A DNA stretch of 64,000 nucleotides, taken from contig NZ_VMQU01000004.1 in the NCBI RefSeq assembly GCF_007714205.1, positions 1 through 64,000 on the forward strand, written 5' to 3'. Origin of the DNA: Mycobacterium helveticum. Its GTDB lineage: Bacteria; Actinomycetota; Actinomycetes; Mycobacteriales; Mycobacteriaceae. The position numbers and the translations under genes were made by a program. Below, in pieces: positions 44,113-52,442 of this stretch. Position 1 is the first letter of the stretch; every line of letters begins with the position of its first letter. The notes under the pieces were generated by a model that saw only the letters and a list, made by a program, of their open reading frames with translations, was not told the origin of the DNA and did not search any database.

Positions 44113-44976
44113 CTAGAACTTCAGCATGGCGCCGGCGTCGACCTTGAACTGCAGGCCCGTCACGTACCGGGACTCGTCAGAGGCCAGGAAGCACACCGCG
44201 TTCGAGATATCCAAGGCCTCGACGTACGGGGTGGGCATCGCCTGCATGGCGGGGAACGCCAGCAGGGCGTCGTCGCGGCTCGGCGCCTCGAGGTCCGGCC
44301 GGAACTGCCGGTACATCGGCGCACTGTTGAGCATCGACGTATTCACGTTTGTGGGATGAATGACGTTGGCGCGGATGGATTGTGGCGCCAGTTGCGCGGC
44401 GAGCTGCAGAGTGTAGGAATCCACCAGCTGCTTGGCGTAGCTGTAGCCTGCGCCGCCCGGGCCCTGCGGGCCGCCCGCCCCGGGGGGCTGTGTGGCAGCG
44501 ATGAGTCCGGCGACCGATCCGGTGGTGATGATCGACGCTCCCGACTTCAGATACGGCAGCGCGGCGTGGACCGTGTTGACCACGCCGACGAAGTCGACGT
44601 CGAAGGCATCGGCGAAGGCCTGAACCGGCAGATGAGCACCCAGCGGACAGATACCCGCGTTGGCGACGACTACGTCGAGTTTGGCGAATTCGGCCACCGC
44701 GTTGGCTAGTTCGCGGCTTAGCGTCGCGCGGTCGCGGACGTCGACCTCGGCGGTATACGCCTTGCGACCGGTCTTCTCCACCTCCAGACCGGCTTCCTCG
44801 AGATCGCGCGATGTCGCCAGCGGGTACTCGTTGGTGTCGATGTCGTGACAGATGTCGAAGAGGATGACGTCCGCGCCCTCCTCTGCCAGCTTGACGGCGT
44901 GGCTGCGGCCCTGGCCGCGGGCGCCCCCGGTGATCAGAACGACTTTTCCTGCTACGCGTCCCACGCTCTCCGCCAT
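44113..44976 (-). CDS. Mycofactocin-coupled SDR family oxidoreductase
   Basis: A 287-aa SDR. The opening GRVAGKVVLITGGARGQGRSHAVKLAEEGADVILFDIC, with the long YPLATSRDLEEAG insert, matches the SDR subfamily that keeps its NAD tightly bound and passes electrons to mycofactocin. Other landmarks are VVANAGICP, a Ser in TTGSVAG, and GYSYAKQ. The ATG at 44976 has GGAAGG upstream and lies two bases after the crotonase stop. It probably oxidises the 3-hydroxyacyl-CoA from the adjacent dehydratase, or an alcohol. The mycofactocin genes themselves are not in the window. Confidence 0.87.
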   Translation of the reverse strand: MAESVGRVAGKVVLITGGARGQGRSHAVKLAEEGADVILFDICHDIDTNEYPLATSRDLEEAGLEVEKTGRKAYTAEVDVRDRATLSRELANAVAEFAKLDVVVANAGICPLGAHLPVQAFADAFDVDFVGVVNTVHAALPYLKSGASIITTGSVAGLIAATQPPGAGGPQGPGGAGYSYAKQLVDSYTLQLAAQLAPQSIRANVIHPTNVNTSMLNSAPMYRQFRPDLEAPSRDDALLAFPAMQAMPTPYVEALDISNAVCFLASDESRYVTGLQFKVDAGAMLKF

Positions 44977-44978
44977 GC

Positions 44979-45788
44979 TCAACGTGCCTTCCATTCAGGG
45001 AGACGCTTTTCAGCGAAGGCCCGCGGGCCCTCCTTGGCGTCTTCGGATTTCAACAACTCGGTGAATTCGCGAGTCGTGCGCTCCCACTTGGGTTCCTCCG
45101 CGCCGATGATCCCGTTGTCTGCACCGTAGGCGACTCGTTTGCTGGCTTGTACCGACAACGGCGCGTTGCAGGTGATCCGCGCGGCGAGTGCCAGGGCGGC
45201 TTCCACGACGGTACCGTCCGGTACGACCTCGTTGATCAGGCCCCACCGCAGCGCGTCGGCCGCGGACATGGGCTCACCTGTCAACACCAGCTCAAGCGCG
45301 ATCTTGCGAGGTAGCTGTTCGACGATCCGGAACACGCCGCCCGCCCCTGCGATCAGGCCGCGCTTGACCTCGGGCAGCCCGAAACTTGCGCTCTGGCAAG
45401 CGATCACCAGATCACTGGCCAGAGCGAGCTCGGAGCCACCGCCGAGCGCCGTGCCGTTCACCGCGGCAATCGTGGGTTTGTCGATGAAGTGATGCACGTA
45501 GCCGGCGAATCCCCATTCGGGATGCTCGGCGTGGTAGAGGTTTTCACCTCGCGAGACGGCCTTGAGATCGGCTCCGGCACAGAATGACTTCTCGCCGGCA
45601 CCGGTGATGACGACCGCCCGCACCTCGGGATCGCGCTGCGCCTCCTCGAGCGCGTCACCCACGGCCGTGCTCACCGCCCCATTGACGGCGTTGCGCGCGT
45701 CAGGCCGATTGATGGTTATCAACGAGACGTTGCCGCGCAGCTCCACGCTGGCCGCCAAGCTTGCCACGTCGGTCGCAGTTTCGGTCAC
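44979..45788 (-). CDS. Enoyl-CoA hydratase (crotonase)
   Basis: A 269-aa crotonase with both classic catalytic Glu regions: GLPEVKRGLIAGAGG and IALELVLTGEPMSA. Oxyanion segments SFCAGADLKAV and GTALGGGSELALASDL are intact. This is the most canonical 2-enoyl-CoA hydratase in the window. The GTG at 45788 is preferred for AAAGGAA at good spacing; a longer in-frame start at 45839 would overlap the ligase gene. It lies 40 nt downstream of the ligase in the operon. Confidence 0.92.
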   Translation of the reverse strand: MTETATDVASLAASVELRGNVSLITINRPDARNAVNGAVSTAVGDALEEAQRDPEVRAVVITGAGEKSFCAGADLKAVSRGENLYHAEHPEWGFAGYVHHFIDKPTIAAVNGTALGGGSELALASDLVIACQSASFGLPEVKRGLIAGAGGVFRIVEQLPRKIALELVLTGEPMSAADALRWGLINEVVPDGTVVEAALALAARITCNAPLSVQASKRVAYGADNGIIGAEEPKWERTTREFTELLKSEDAKEGPRAFAEKRLPEWKAR

Positions 45789-45828
45789 TACGGTTCCTTT
45801 CCAAGTCGATGGTTGCCTGATAGGCGTT

Positions 45829-47346
45829 TCAGCCTGCACCGGCTGGTTGGACAGTGCTCGCGCCGAGCTCGTCGAACATCGTGAGCAGCCTGCGCCGGTC
45901 GACCTTGAGCGCCGCTCCGCGCGGCAACTCGTCGACTACGAAGACGCGAGCGGGCACCTCATAGGGCGTCAGCGTCGCCCGGCAGTGCTCGCGCAGCTCC
46001 TCGCCTTCGATGGCCGCCCCGGGACGCAGTTCGACTGCGGCAACCGGAATCTGGCCCAACCGCTGATCGGGCACGGGCGCGATGGCGGCATCTGCGACGG
46101 CCGGGTGCGCACGCAGCGCCCGGACCACGGTCTCCGGTGACACCTTGAAACCGCCCCGCACGATCACGTCGTCCGCGCGACCGTCGATGTAGAGGAAACC
46201 GTCTTCGTCGAGATGCGCCAGGTCACTGGTGGTGACCCAGTCACCGGCTTGACCGGCCTGCGGCGTGGCGACCTGCAGCCTGCCGCCCTCGTTGGCGCCA
46301 AGGACGGCGCCGTCCTCGTCTACGACTCGCAACCGCACGCCGGGAAAGGCACGCCCGACGCTGCCTTTTTTGTCGGTCCATCGCGCGTGGAAGTCCTTGA
46401 CGGTCCACCCGGCCACCGCGCCGGAGAACTCGGTCGCGCCGTAGACGACCAGGATCGGGATGCCGTACCGCTCGAAGAACGCATCAACCAGTGCCGGGTC
46501 GACGGCGGCTGTCCCCGCGTTGATCGCGCGGATGCTCGCCAAATCCTCGCGCGGGATGTTGGAGTCGAGCACCGATTGCATGGCCGCCGGGGGCAGTCCT
46601 GCCACCGCGGGCCGATACTGCTTCACCACGGCGTGCCAGCCCGGCACCGTGAATCGGTCGAGCATCGCGACCGGGCGTGCTGCGACCAGCGACTGCAACA
46701 ACGACCACAGCCCGCCGATGTGCATGATCGGCAACGTCACCAGGCCCACGGTGCCCGACAGCGGCGGTTTGGTCCTGGCGTCGGCACGGTCGTTGTGCTG
46801 CAACGCCGACGCGAGGGACGCTTCGAGCTGTGCGCGGGTCAAAGGAATGCGTTTCGGAGCGCCGGTTGTGCCTGAGGTCAGCATCTCGATGGCCACCGCT
46901 GGATCGCCACCGGCGGCCTCCCGGGTGCCCCTGCTGTGCAGGGCGATCGCGCCGTCGTCCAGATTCCAGCCGGTCGCCCCGAGATCGGCAACGGTGCGGC
47001 TGAAGACGTCCTCGGACCACAACGTGGACGGCGCAAGGACATACGAGACGCCGGACGCCGCAAGGTCGGCGCTCAGCCGGTCCGGCGGCTGCAGCGGGCT
47101 GATGGTTACCAACGCGCGTCCGCCCCGGAAGATGGCGATGAGCGCCGCGACCGACTCCATCCGATTGGAGAGCACGACGGCTACCCGCCCGCCCGTCTGA
47201 CACCCCGCGGCACTCAGTTCCTGGTCGATCCGCTCGGTGAGCGACCTAACGGAACCCCACGACGTCCAGCGTCCGTCGCACTCCAGCATGCGGTCGTGGT
47301 CGTTGGCGTCCCAAAGCCGTCCCAGCGCGTCGTGGATGCTCGTCAT
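45829..47346 (-). CDS. AMP-dependent acyl-CoA ligase
   Basis: A 505-aa ANL ligase. The P-loop EMLTSGTTGAPK, the motif LVVYGATEFSGA, the hinge RADDVIVRGGFKVSPE and the C-terminal RGAALKVDRRRLL with a Lys are visible. The N-terminal 50 residues are less typical. ATG 47346 has GGAAAG five bases upstream; a GTG two codons earlier is possible. As the first gene of the 47346-40016 operon it presumably activates the acid that the ACAD, crotonases, dehydratase and SDR then degrade. Confidence 0.9.
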   Translation of the reverse strand: MTSIHDALGRLWDANDHDRMLECDGRWTSWGSVRSLTERIDQELSAAGCQTGGRVAVVLSNRMESVAALIAIFRGGRALVTISPLQPPDRLSADLAASGVSYVLAPSTLWSEDVFSRTVADLGATGWNLDDGAIALHSRGTREAAGGDPAVAIEMLTSGTTGAPKRIPLTRAQLEASLASALQHNDRADARTKPPLSGTVGLVTLPIMHIGGLWSLLQSLVAARPVAMLDRFTVPGWHAVVKQYRPAVAGLPPAAMQSVLDSNIPREDLASIRAINAGTAAVDPALVDAFFERYGIPILVVYGATEFSGAVAGWTVKDFHARWTDKKGSVGRAFPGVRLRVVDEDGAVLGANEGGRLQVATPQAGQAGDWVTTSDLAHLDEDGFLYIDGRADDVIVRGGFKVSPETVVRALRAHPAVADAAIAPVPDQRLGQIPVAAVELRPGAAIEGEELREHCRATLTPYEVPARVFVVDELPRGAALKVDRRRLLTMFDELGASTVQPAGAG

Positions 47347-47406
47347 CGTCACTTTCCGAATCGGCTCTCGCAGCGAAAGCCCGTCATCTGAACCTAGAGG
47401 ACATGG

Positions 47407-47426
47407 TTTACTAGGTCAACTTAGTA
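47407..47426. promoter_or_regulatory. Strong palindromic operator between ligase and ACAD genes
   Basis: Two nested symmetries overlap here: TTTACTAGGTCAA (family TTACTnRGTAA) and the longer TACTAGGTcaACTTAGTA, whose 8-bp arms match at 7 positions around a 2-nt centre. It is 12 nt before the ACAD ATG at 47439 and about 60 nt before the divergent ligase start, well placed to repress both. Confidence 0.55.
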
Positions 47427-47438
47427 GAAGGGCCATCG

Positions 47439-48446
47439 ATGGACTTCGGCTTGACCGACGAACAGGACCAACTCGCCGCGGCGGAGCGCGCCTGGCTTAC
47501 CAAACACGACCCCATCGCCAGGGTCCGCGAAACGCTGGACTCGGCTGCGGTCACGGTCGATTCCGCGGTCGTCGCGCACGCGGCAGAATCGGGTCTTCTG
47601 GAGCTGCTCACTCACGAAATAGGCGGCACGCATGTGGATCTCGCCGTCGTGACCGAGCAGCATGGATTCGCGGGGAGCTCGCTGCCGGTCGCCGATCTGA
47701 CCATTGCCGCGTGGCTGCTCGACGGCATCGACTGCCCCACCGAAGACGGCGAGCTGACCGGAGTGGCGCTCGGTCCTGACGCCGCTCTCGATGGCGATGC
47801 GCTGCGGCTGACAGGCGTCACCCGTCCGGTGCCGATGGCAGCCGACATGGACTTCATCGCGGTGGCAGGGCAGTTGGGCGATGGCGAATACGTGACGGTC
47901 CTCAATGCCCCGACGTTGTCGGTGATGTCGACGCTTGACCTGAGCCGTTCCTGGGCGCGGCTGGACCTCGACACGACGACCGCGGAATGGAAGCCGCTGC
48001 CACCCGGCACGCTGGCCTTGCTGCGCGACGCTCTGGCGGTGCACCGGGCGTTCGACGCGTTGGGCGCGGCAGCCCGGCTGCTCGATATGACCGTGTCTTA
48101 CGCCGGCCAGCGGGAACAGTTCGGCACGCCGATCGGCTCGTTCCAGGCCGTCAAGCATCACTGCGCCGACATGGCCGTCGCGGTGGAGGCCGGCCGGGCC
48201 ACGTTGTGGGCCGGGGCTCTCGCGCTGGACACCGCACCGGTCGCTGCGCGGTCCCGGGCCGCGTCCGCGGCGGCGGCATACGCCAAGTCCGCTGCCGCGA
48301 AGGTGGCCGGAACGGCCCTGCAGGTGCACGGCGGCATCGGATTCACCTGGGAACACGATCTGCATCTCTTCCTGCGCCGGATCAAGGTCGACGAGGCCTT
48401 CAACGGGAGCGTCGCAGAACTCCGCGCGGCACTGCTCGGCGCCTGA
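47439..48446 (+). CDS. Acyl-CoA dehydrogenase, short subunit type
   Basis: A 335-aa ACAD-like protein of the short subunit type. MDFGLTDEQDQLAAAERAWL opens it. The flavin-side core AGQREQFGTPIGSFQAVKHHCADM and the end VHGGIGFTWEHDLHLFLRRIKVDEAF are conserved; the central domain is reduced. The convergent gene 3 nt away (48450-49640) encodes a matching long subunit. Together they probably form an alpha2-beta2 enzyme, though made from two promoters. The operator at 47407 lies directly upstream. Confidence 0.88.
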   Translation: MDFGLTDEQDQLAAAERAWLTKHDPIARVRETLDSAAVTVDSAVVAHAAESGLLELLTHEIGGTHVDLAVVTEQHGFAGSSLPVADLTIAAWLLDGIDCPTEDGELTGVALGPDAALDGDALRLTGVTRPVPMAADMDFIAVAGQLGDGEYVTVLNAPTLSVMSTLDLSRSWARLDLDTTTAEWKPLPPGTLALLRDALAVHRAFDALGAAARLLDMTVSYAGQREQFGTPIGSFQAVKHHCADMAVAVEAGRATLWAGALALDTAPVAARSRAASAAAAYAKSAAAKVAGTALQVHGGIGFTWEHDLHLFLRRIKVDEAFNGSVAELRAALLGA

Positions 48447-48449
48447 CAT

Positions 48450-49640
48450 TCAGCGCCGATCCCGCGGCAGCGCCAAGCCCCGCTCGGCGATCAGGTTGCG
48501 CATGATCTCCGAACTGCCGCCTGCGATCGTGTAAGCCCGGGCGTACAGCCACTCGTCCTGCCAACGGCCGCCGTCGAGCGCGCCCGGGTCGCCCTCCACC
48601 AAGATGCCTGCCTCACCGCCGAGTTCAACTGCGAAGCTGGCCATCTCGAGATTCAGCTCGCTGAACATCAACTTGGCCATCGCGCCGTCGTGCATGCGTT
48701 CGGTGCCACGCAGCCACCGCGTGAGGTTGGCGTAGGTCAGCGCCGACAGCGCCTCCACTTCAGCGCTGAACTCGCCGATGCGATCACGGACCCGATCGCT
48801 GTCGATCGCTGGACGACCGTCGAGGTGGACCTGCGAGGCGAGTGTGACCAGTCTGTCGATGGCCAACCTCAATTTGACGACCGCGGCGCCGACGCTGGTG
48901 CGTTCGTGCCCCAACGTGGCGTTCGCGATGGCCCAGCCCTGTCCTGGTTCTCCGATCATCGCCTCAGCAGGTACCTCGACGGAATCGAAGAAAACTTCGT
49001 TGAAGTCAGAAGTGCCGGTCAACTCGCGCAATGGCCGAACCGTGACGCCGGGCCTCGACATGTCGAGGATGAACGCACTGATGCCTTTGTGCTTGGGGGC
49101 GTGGGAATCGGTGCGCGCCAACAGATATCCGTAATCGGCCCAGTGCCCGTCGGTGGTCCACACCTTCTGCCCGTTGACGGTGTAGGTATCACCGTCGAGC
49201 ACCGCCCGGGTGCGCAACGACGCCAGGTCGCTTCCCGCGCCCGGTTCACTGAACAACTGACACCACAGCTGTCGACCCGCGCGGATCTCGGGCAAGTGCC
49301 TGCGCCGCTGCTCATCGGTGCCGTACTGGATCAGCGCATGCGATGCCAGCGCGTTGCCGTTCGGCACGCCCGGCACCGCGGCCCGGGCCAATTCCTCGCT
49401 CACCACGATGGCGTGTTCAGCGGAGCGATCGTCGCGACCACCGAACTCCCCCGGCCAGTCCGCGCCGACGTAACCGGCTTCGAACAGGCGCGCCGTCCAG
49501 TCCTGAAGTGCCTTGAGTTCAGCTTCGTTCTCGGCGCTGCGCACGCCCGCTCGTGGTGGGATGGGCGGTGCATGCTCGGCAATAAACGCCCGCACTTCAG
49601 CGCGGAAGGCCTCCATTTCGGCACCCATTCCGTATTCCAC
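48450..49640 (-). CDS. Acyl-CoA dehydrogenase, long subunit type
   Basis: A 396-aa ACAD with LWCQLFSEPGAGSDLASLRT, VNGQKVWTTDGHWADYGYLLART, SDFNEVFFDSVEVPAEAMIG and the end YTIAGGSSEIMRNLIAERGLALP. Gly replaces the usual catalytic Glu near the C-terminus, typical of long subunits of heterotetrameric mycobacterial ACADs. GTG start 29 nt after the fused ACAD, with which it shares the transcript. The short partner is probably the convergent 47439 gene or the second half of the fused protein. Confidence 0.9.
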   Translation of the reverse strand: MEYGMGAEMEAFRAEVRAFIAEHAPPIPPRAGVRSAENEAELKALQDWTARLFEAGYVGADWPGEFGGRDDRSAEHAIVVSEELARAAVPGVPNGNALASHALIQYGTDEQRRRHLPEIRAGRQLWCQLFSEPGAGSDLASLRTRAVLDGDTYTVNGQKVWTTDGHWADYGYLLARTDSHAPKHKGISAFILDMSRPGVTVRPLRELTGTSDFNEVFFDSVEVPAEAMIGEPGQGWAIANATLGHERTSVGAAVVKLRLAIDRLVTLASQVHLDGRPAIDSDRVRDRIGEFSAEVEALSALTYANLTRWLRGTERMHDGAMAKLMFSELNLEMASFAVELGGEAGILVEGDPGALDGGRWQDEWLYARAYTIAGGSSEIMRNLIAERGLALPRDRR

Positions 49641-49669
49641 GTTGCCGTCTTCCTGTTCGATGTGACGTA

Positions 49670-51949
49670 TTAGCGGCTCAGCGCCAGCAGTTCGCCGGCG
49701 GCGTGGTCTCGCAGCGCGTCGGCACGGCCGACCAACACGGCGTTAGCCTTGGCGCGGCGTAGCAGCAGATGACTGGGATGCTCCCAGGTGAACCCGATGC
49801 CGCCGTGGATCTGCAACGCACCCTCGGTGGCCATCACCCCGGCGTCGAGCGCGGCCGCGGCGGCCAAATCCGCGATGTACCCCGACTTCTCGAGGTCAAC
49901 TTCGGCGGCTGCGAGCACTTGGCTGCGGGCGCCTTCGAGCGCGACTAACATGTCCGCGCATCGGTGCGAAACCGCCTGAAAGCTGCCGATGGCGCGGCCG
50001 AACTGTCGCCGTTCGCGTGCCCACTGAACGGCCATCGCTAGCGCGCGCGAAGCAACACCAATGGAATCCGCCGCCACGGCTAACACCGCCTGACGGCGAG
50101 CCGTGCTCAGCACTCGAGCCACGTCGTTTCCGTCGGCGAGCACCTCACCCGCGGCCGCGGTGAAGGTCACCGAGCCGATGGTCGCGGTCATATCGAGCGG
50201 TTGCTGAGCCGTCACGTCGACGCCTTCTGCCGTGGCGTCGACCGCCACTAGAAGCTCACCGACGCCGTCGGCGACGCGAGCCAGCACCACCAGAACCTCG
50301 ACGTTCGGCGCGCCTGCCACGATCGGGATCACACCGGAAAGACCCGACCCATCCCACTCGGGTAAAACGGGACCGCTGGTCACCCAGCCACTGTCGTCGA
50401 CGGGCACGCCGAATGCGGCCGCCGCGCCGGCAGTGATCCGTTGCACTATCGCCTTTGCACCACAATGCAACGCGACGCCGAGTGCGATGACCGTCGGAAC
50501 GAGCGGCGCAGGTGCCAACGCCCTCGCGGCCTCCTCGATGGCGGCGTACAGCAGACGTGGCCGGGCGCCCGCTCCGCCAAGGGATTCCTCGACCGAGAGA
50601 CCTGGTAGACCGAATTCGGTGAGTGCCGACCACACTTCGGGCTCTGCTGTATCGATGGGACGCTTGCGGTCGAGCAATGCCGCTTCGTCCACCGTGGCCT
50701 GCAGTGCGGCCGCCAATACCTCGCGCAGCTCGCGTTCATCCTCCTCGGGCGCGGCCAGTGGTGCGCCAGGCGCAATGGCGGCTGCGCGGCTGCCCTCGCC
50801 TCGGTGCGACGGCAGCCCGAGCACACTCTCGGCGATGGTATTGCGCTGAATCTCGGCGGTACCCGCGCCGATCGTGGTCGCCCGGCTCATCAGGTAGCCG
50901 AACGTCCAGCGCCCGCTATCGACGGCGTCGGGTGCCCGGCTGCCCAGGGCCGCATAAGGACCCGCTGCGCGCAAGGCGAGCGCGTGCATGTGCTGCTCGA
51001 ACTCCGACTTCACCAGTCGGTTGACCGATGCCACCCCGCCAGGATCTTCGCCGCGCAGCACCGCGGCCAATGCGCGGGCGCTGTTGGCGGCGATGGTGCG
51101 AACCCCAGATTCCAGCCGCGCGACGTCCTGGCGAACCATTGGGTTGACGTCGAGCCCTTGGGAGACAACGAGATCGATCACCCGGTCGACCGTGCGTCGG
51201 TACTTGAACTCGTCGGCCAGAAAAGCAGTCGCCCGCTCGTGGCCCAGCGACGTTCGCATGATCGACCAGCCGGCACCCTCCTCGCCGACCACGTTCTCGA
51301 CCGGCACCGCCACGTCGTCGAAGAAGACCTCGGTGAAGTGCGCGGCGCCGCTGATGTCGCGCAGTGGACGCACCGTAATCCCCGGGCTGTTCATCGAGAT
51401 CAGCAGATAGGTGATGCCGTCGGAGGGCTTGTCCCCCGAACCCGTCCGCACCAGGGCGAACATCCAGTCGGCGCGGTCGGCCATGGTGGTCCACACCTTC
51501 TGGCCCGTCACCCGGTACACGTCGCCGTCGCGGACCGCGCGGGTGGACAGTGACGACAGGTCACTGCCGGCTCCGGGCTCGGAAAACCCTTGGCACCAGA
51601 ACTCATCAGCGCGAAGCAGCGGCGTCAGGAATCGATCCTTTTGCTGCTGCGTGCCGTGCGCGATCAGCGTCGGGGCCAGGATGAATGACAGCGGACACGG
51701 ATGCGGCGGTGCACCCGCATCGGTGGTCATCCGGTAGTAGTCCAGCTGATCGACTAGCGGCAGGTCCAGCCCACCGACCTCGCGCGGCCACCCCGGGGCG
51801 GCCAGCCCGTGATCGACGAGTTCGGCGTGCCAGGCCCGGGCCACCTCGATGCGGTCAGGCTTGGTACCTGAGCGTGCGGCATCCGCCCGCCGACGACGGA
51901 AGTCGGTGAGGCGCAATTCGAGCCGGCTACGCCAATCAGCTGTCTGCAT
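49670..51949 (-). CDS. Fused double acyl-CoA dehydrogenase (long + short subunit in one chain)
   Basis: A 759-aa protein with two ACAD domains. The first (about 1-385) has WCQGFSEPGAGSDLSSLST, TGQKVWTTMADRADWM and the end TTIGAGTAEIQRNTIAESVLGLP, a long-subunit type. After an Ala/Pro/Glu linker, the second (about 405-759) ends LQIHGGIGFTWEHPSHLLLRRA, a short-subunit type. The chain thus mimics an alpha-beta pair, as in the fused FadE34 type known from mycobacterial sterol breakdown. ATG 51949 is preceded by GGAG; a TTG at 51961 is unlikely. The palindrome at 51962 is directly upstream. Confidence 0.9.
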   Translation of the reverse strand: MQTADWRSRLELRLTDFRRRRADAARSGTKPDRIEVARAWHAELVDHGLAAPGWPREVGGLDLPLVDQLDYYRMTTDAGAPPHPCPLSFILAPTLIAHGTQQQKDRFLTPLLRADEFWCQGFSEPGAGSDLSSLSTRAVRDGDVYRVTGQKVWTTMADRADWMFALVRTGSGDKPSDGITYLLISMNSPGITVRPLRDISGAAHFTEVFFDDVAVPVENVVGEEGAGWSIMRTSLGHERATAFLADEFKYRRTVDRVIDLVVSQGLDVNPMVRQDVARLESGVRTIAANSARALAAVLRGEDPGGVASVNRLVKSEFEQHMHALALRAAGPYAALGSRAPDAVDSGRWTFGYLMSRATTIGAGTAEIQRNTIAESVLGLPSHRGEGSRAAAIAPGAPLAAPEEDERELREVLAAALQATVDEAALLDRKRPIDTAEPEVWSALTEFGLPGLSVEESLGGAGARPRLLYAAIEEAARALAPAPLVPTVIALGVALHCGAKAIVQRITAGAAAAFGVPVDDSGWVTSGPVLPEWDGSGLSGVIPIVAGAPNVEVLVVLARVADGVGELLVAVDATAEGVDVTAQQPLDMTATIGSVTFTAAAGEVLADGNDVARVLSTARRQAVLAVAADSIGVASRALAMAVQWARERRQFGRAIGSFQAVSHRCADMLVALEGARSQVLAAAEVDLEKSGYIADLAAAAALDAGVMATEGALQIHGGIGFTWEHPSHLLLRRAKANAVLVGRADALRDHAAGELLALSR

Positions 51950-51961
51950 GACACTCCACAA

Positions 51962-51978
51962 AGTAAACTTGGTTAACT
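51962..51978. promoter_or_regulatory. Operator candidate AGTAAAC-TTG-GTTAACT
   Basis: Seven-base arms with one mismatch surround a TTG centre, ending 13 nt upstream of the fused ACAD start. The inner core AAAC-TTG-GTTA resembles the ACTnRGT set. It may control the fused ACAD separately from the ferredoxin gene upstream. Confidence 0.45.
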
Positions 51979-52024
51979 ATGTCTGAGTGTGCCGGTTAGC
52001 GTGGCCGATTGGCAAGCACGCCGA

Positions 52025-52288
<264 letters not shown>

Positions 52289-52325
52289 TTAACTATTTCG
52301 AACGACCGACGACAAATGTTGATTC

Positions 52326-52339
52326 TGACATTAGTGTCA
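52326..52339. promoter_or_regulatory. Perfect palindrome TGACA-TTAG-TGTCA
   Basis: A perfect 5-bp inverted repeat in the 223-nt divergent gap between ferredoxin (-) and ACAD (+). An AT-rich palindrome GCATATATGC follows at 52352-52361. The TGACA/TGTCA half-sites resemble those at 12913-12938 before the lower-pathway operon. Operator role is inferred. Confidence 0.42.
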
Positions 52340-52408
52340 ATCTGTAAGAGGGCATATATGCTGACCTAGTGCGTATTGAAGCCCAACGATCACGGCGCGC
52401 CCGCCATA

Positions 52409-52424
52409 TTCTGACGGTTCTGTC
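52409..52424. promoter_or_regulatory. TTCTGACGGTTC operator-like element before ACAD
   Basis: TTCTGACGGTTC is identical over 12 nt to part of the second operator at 54847-54863 in front of the double-TetR operon, followed here by TGTCC instead of GTCT. It ends 18 nt before the ACAD ATG. This links the ACAD to the same regulator (inference). Confidence 0.5.
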
Positions 52425-52442
52425 CGGTACAGGGACACTGCG

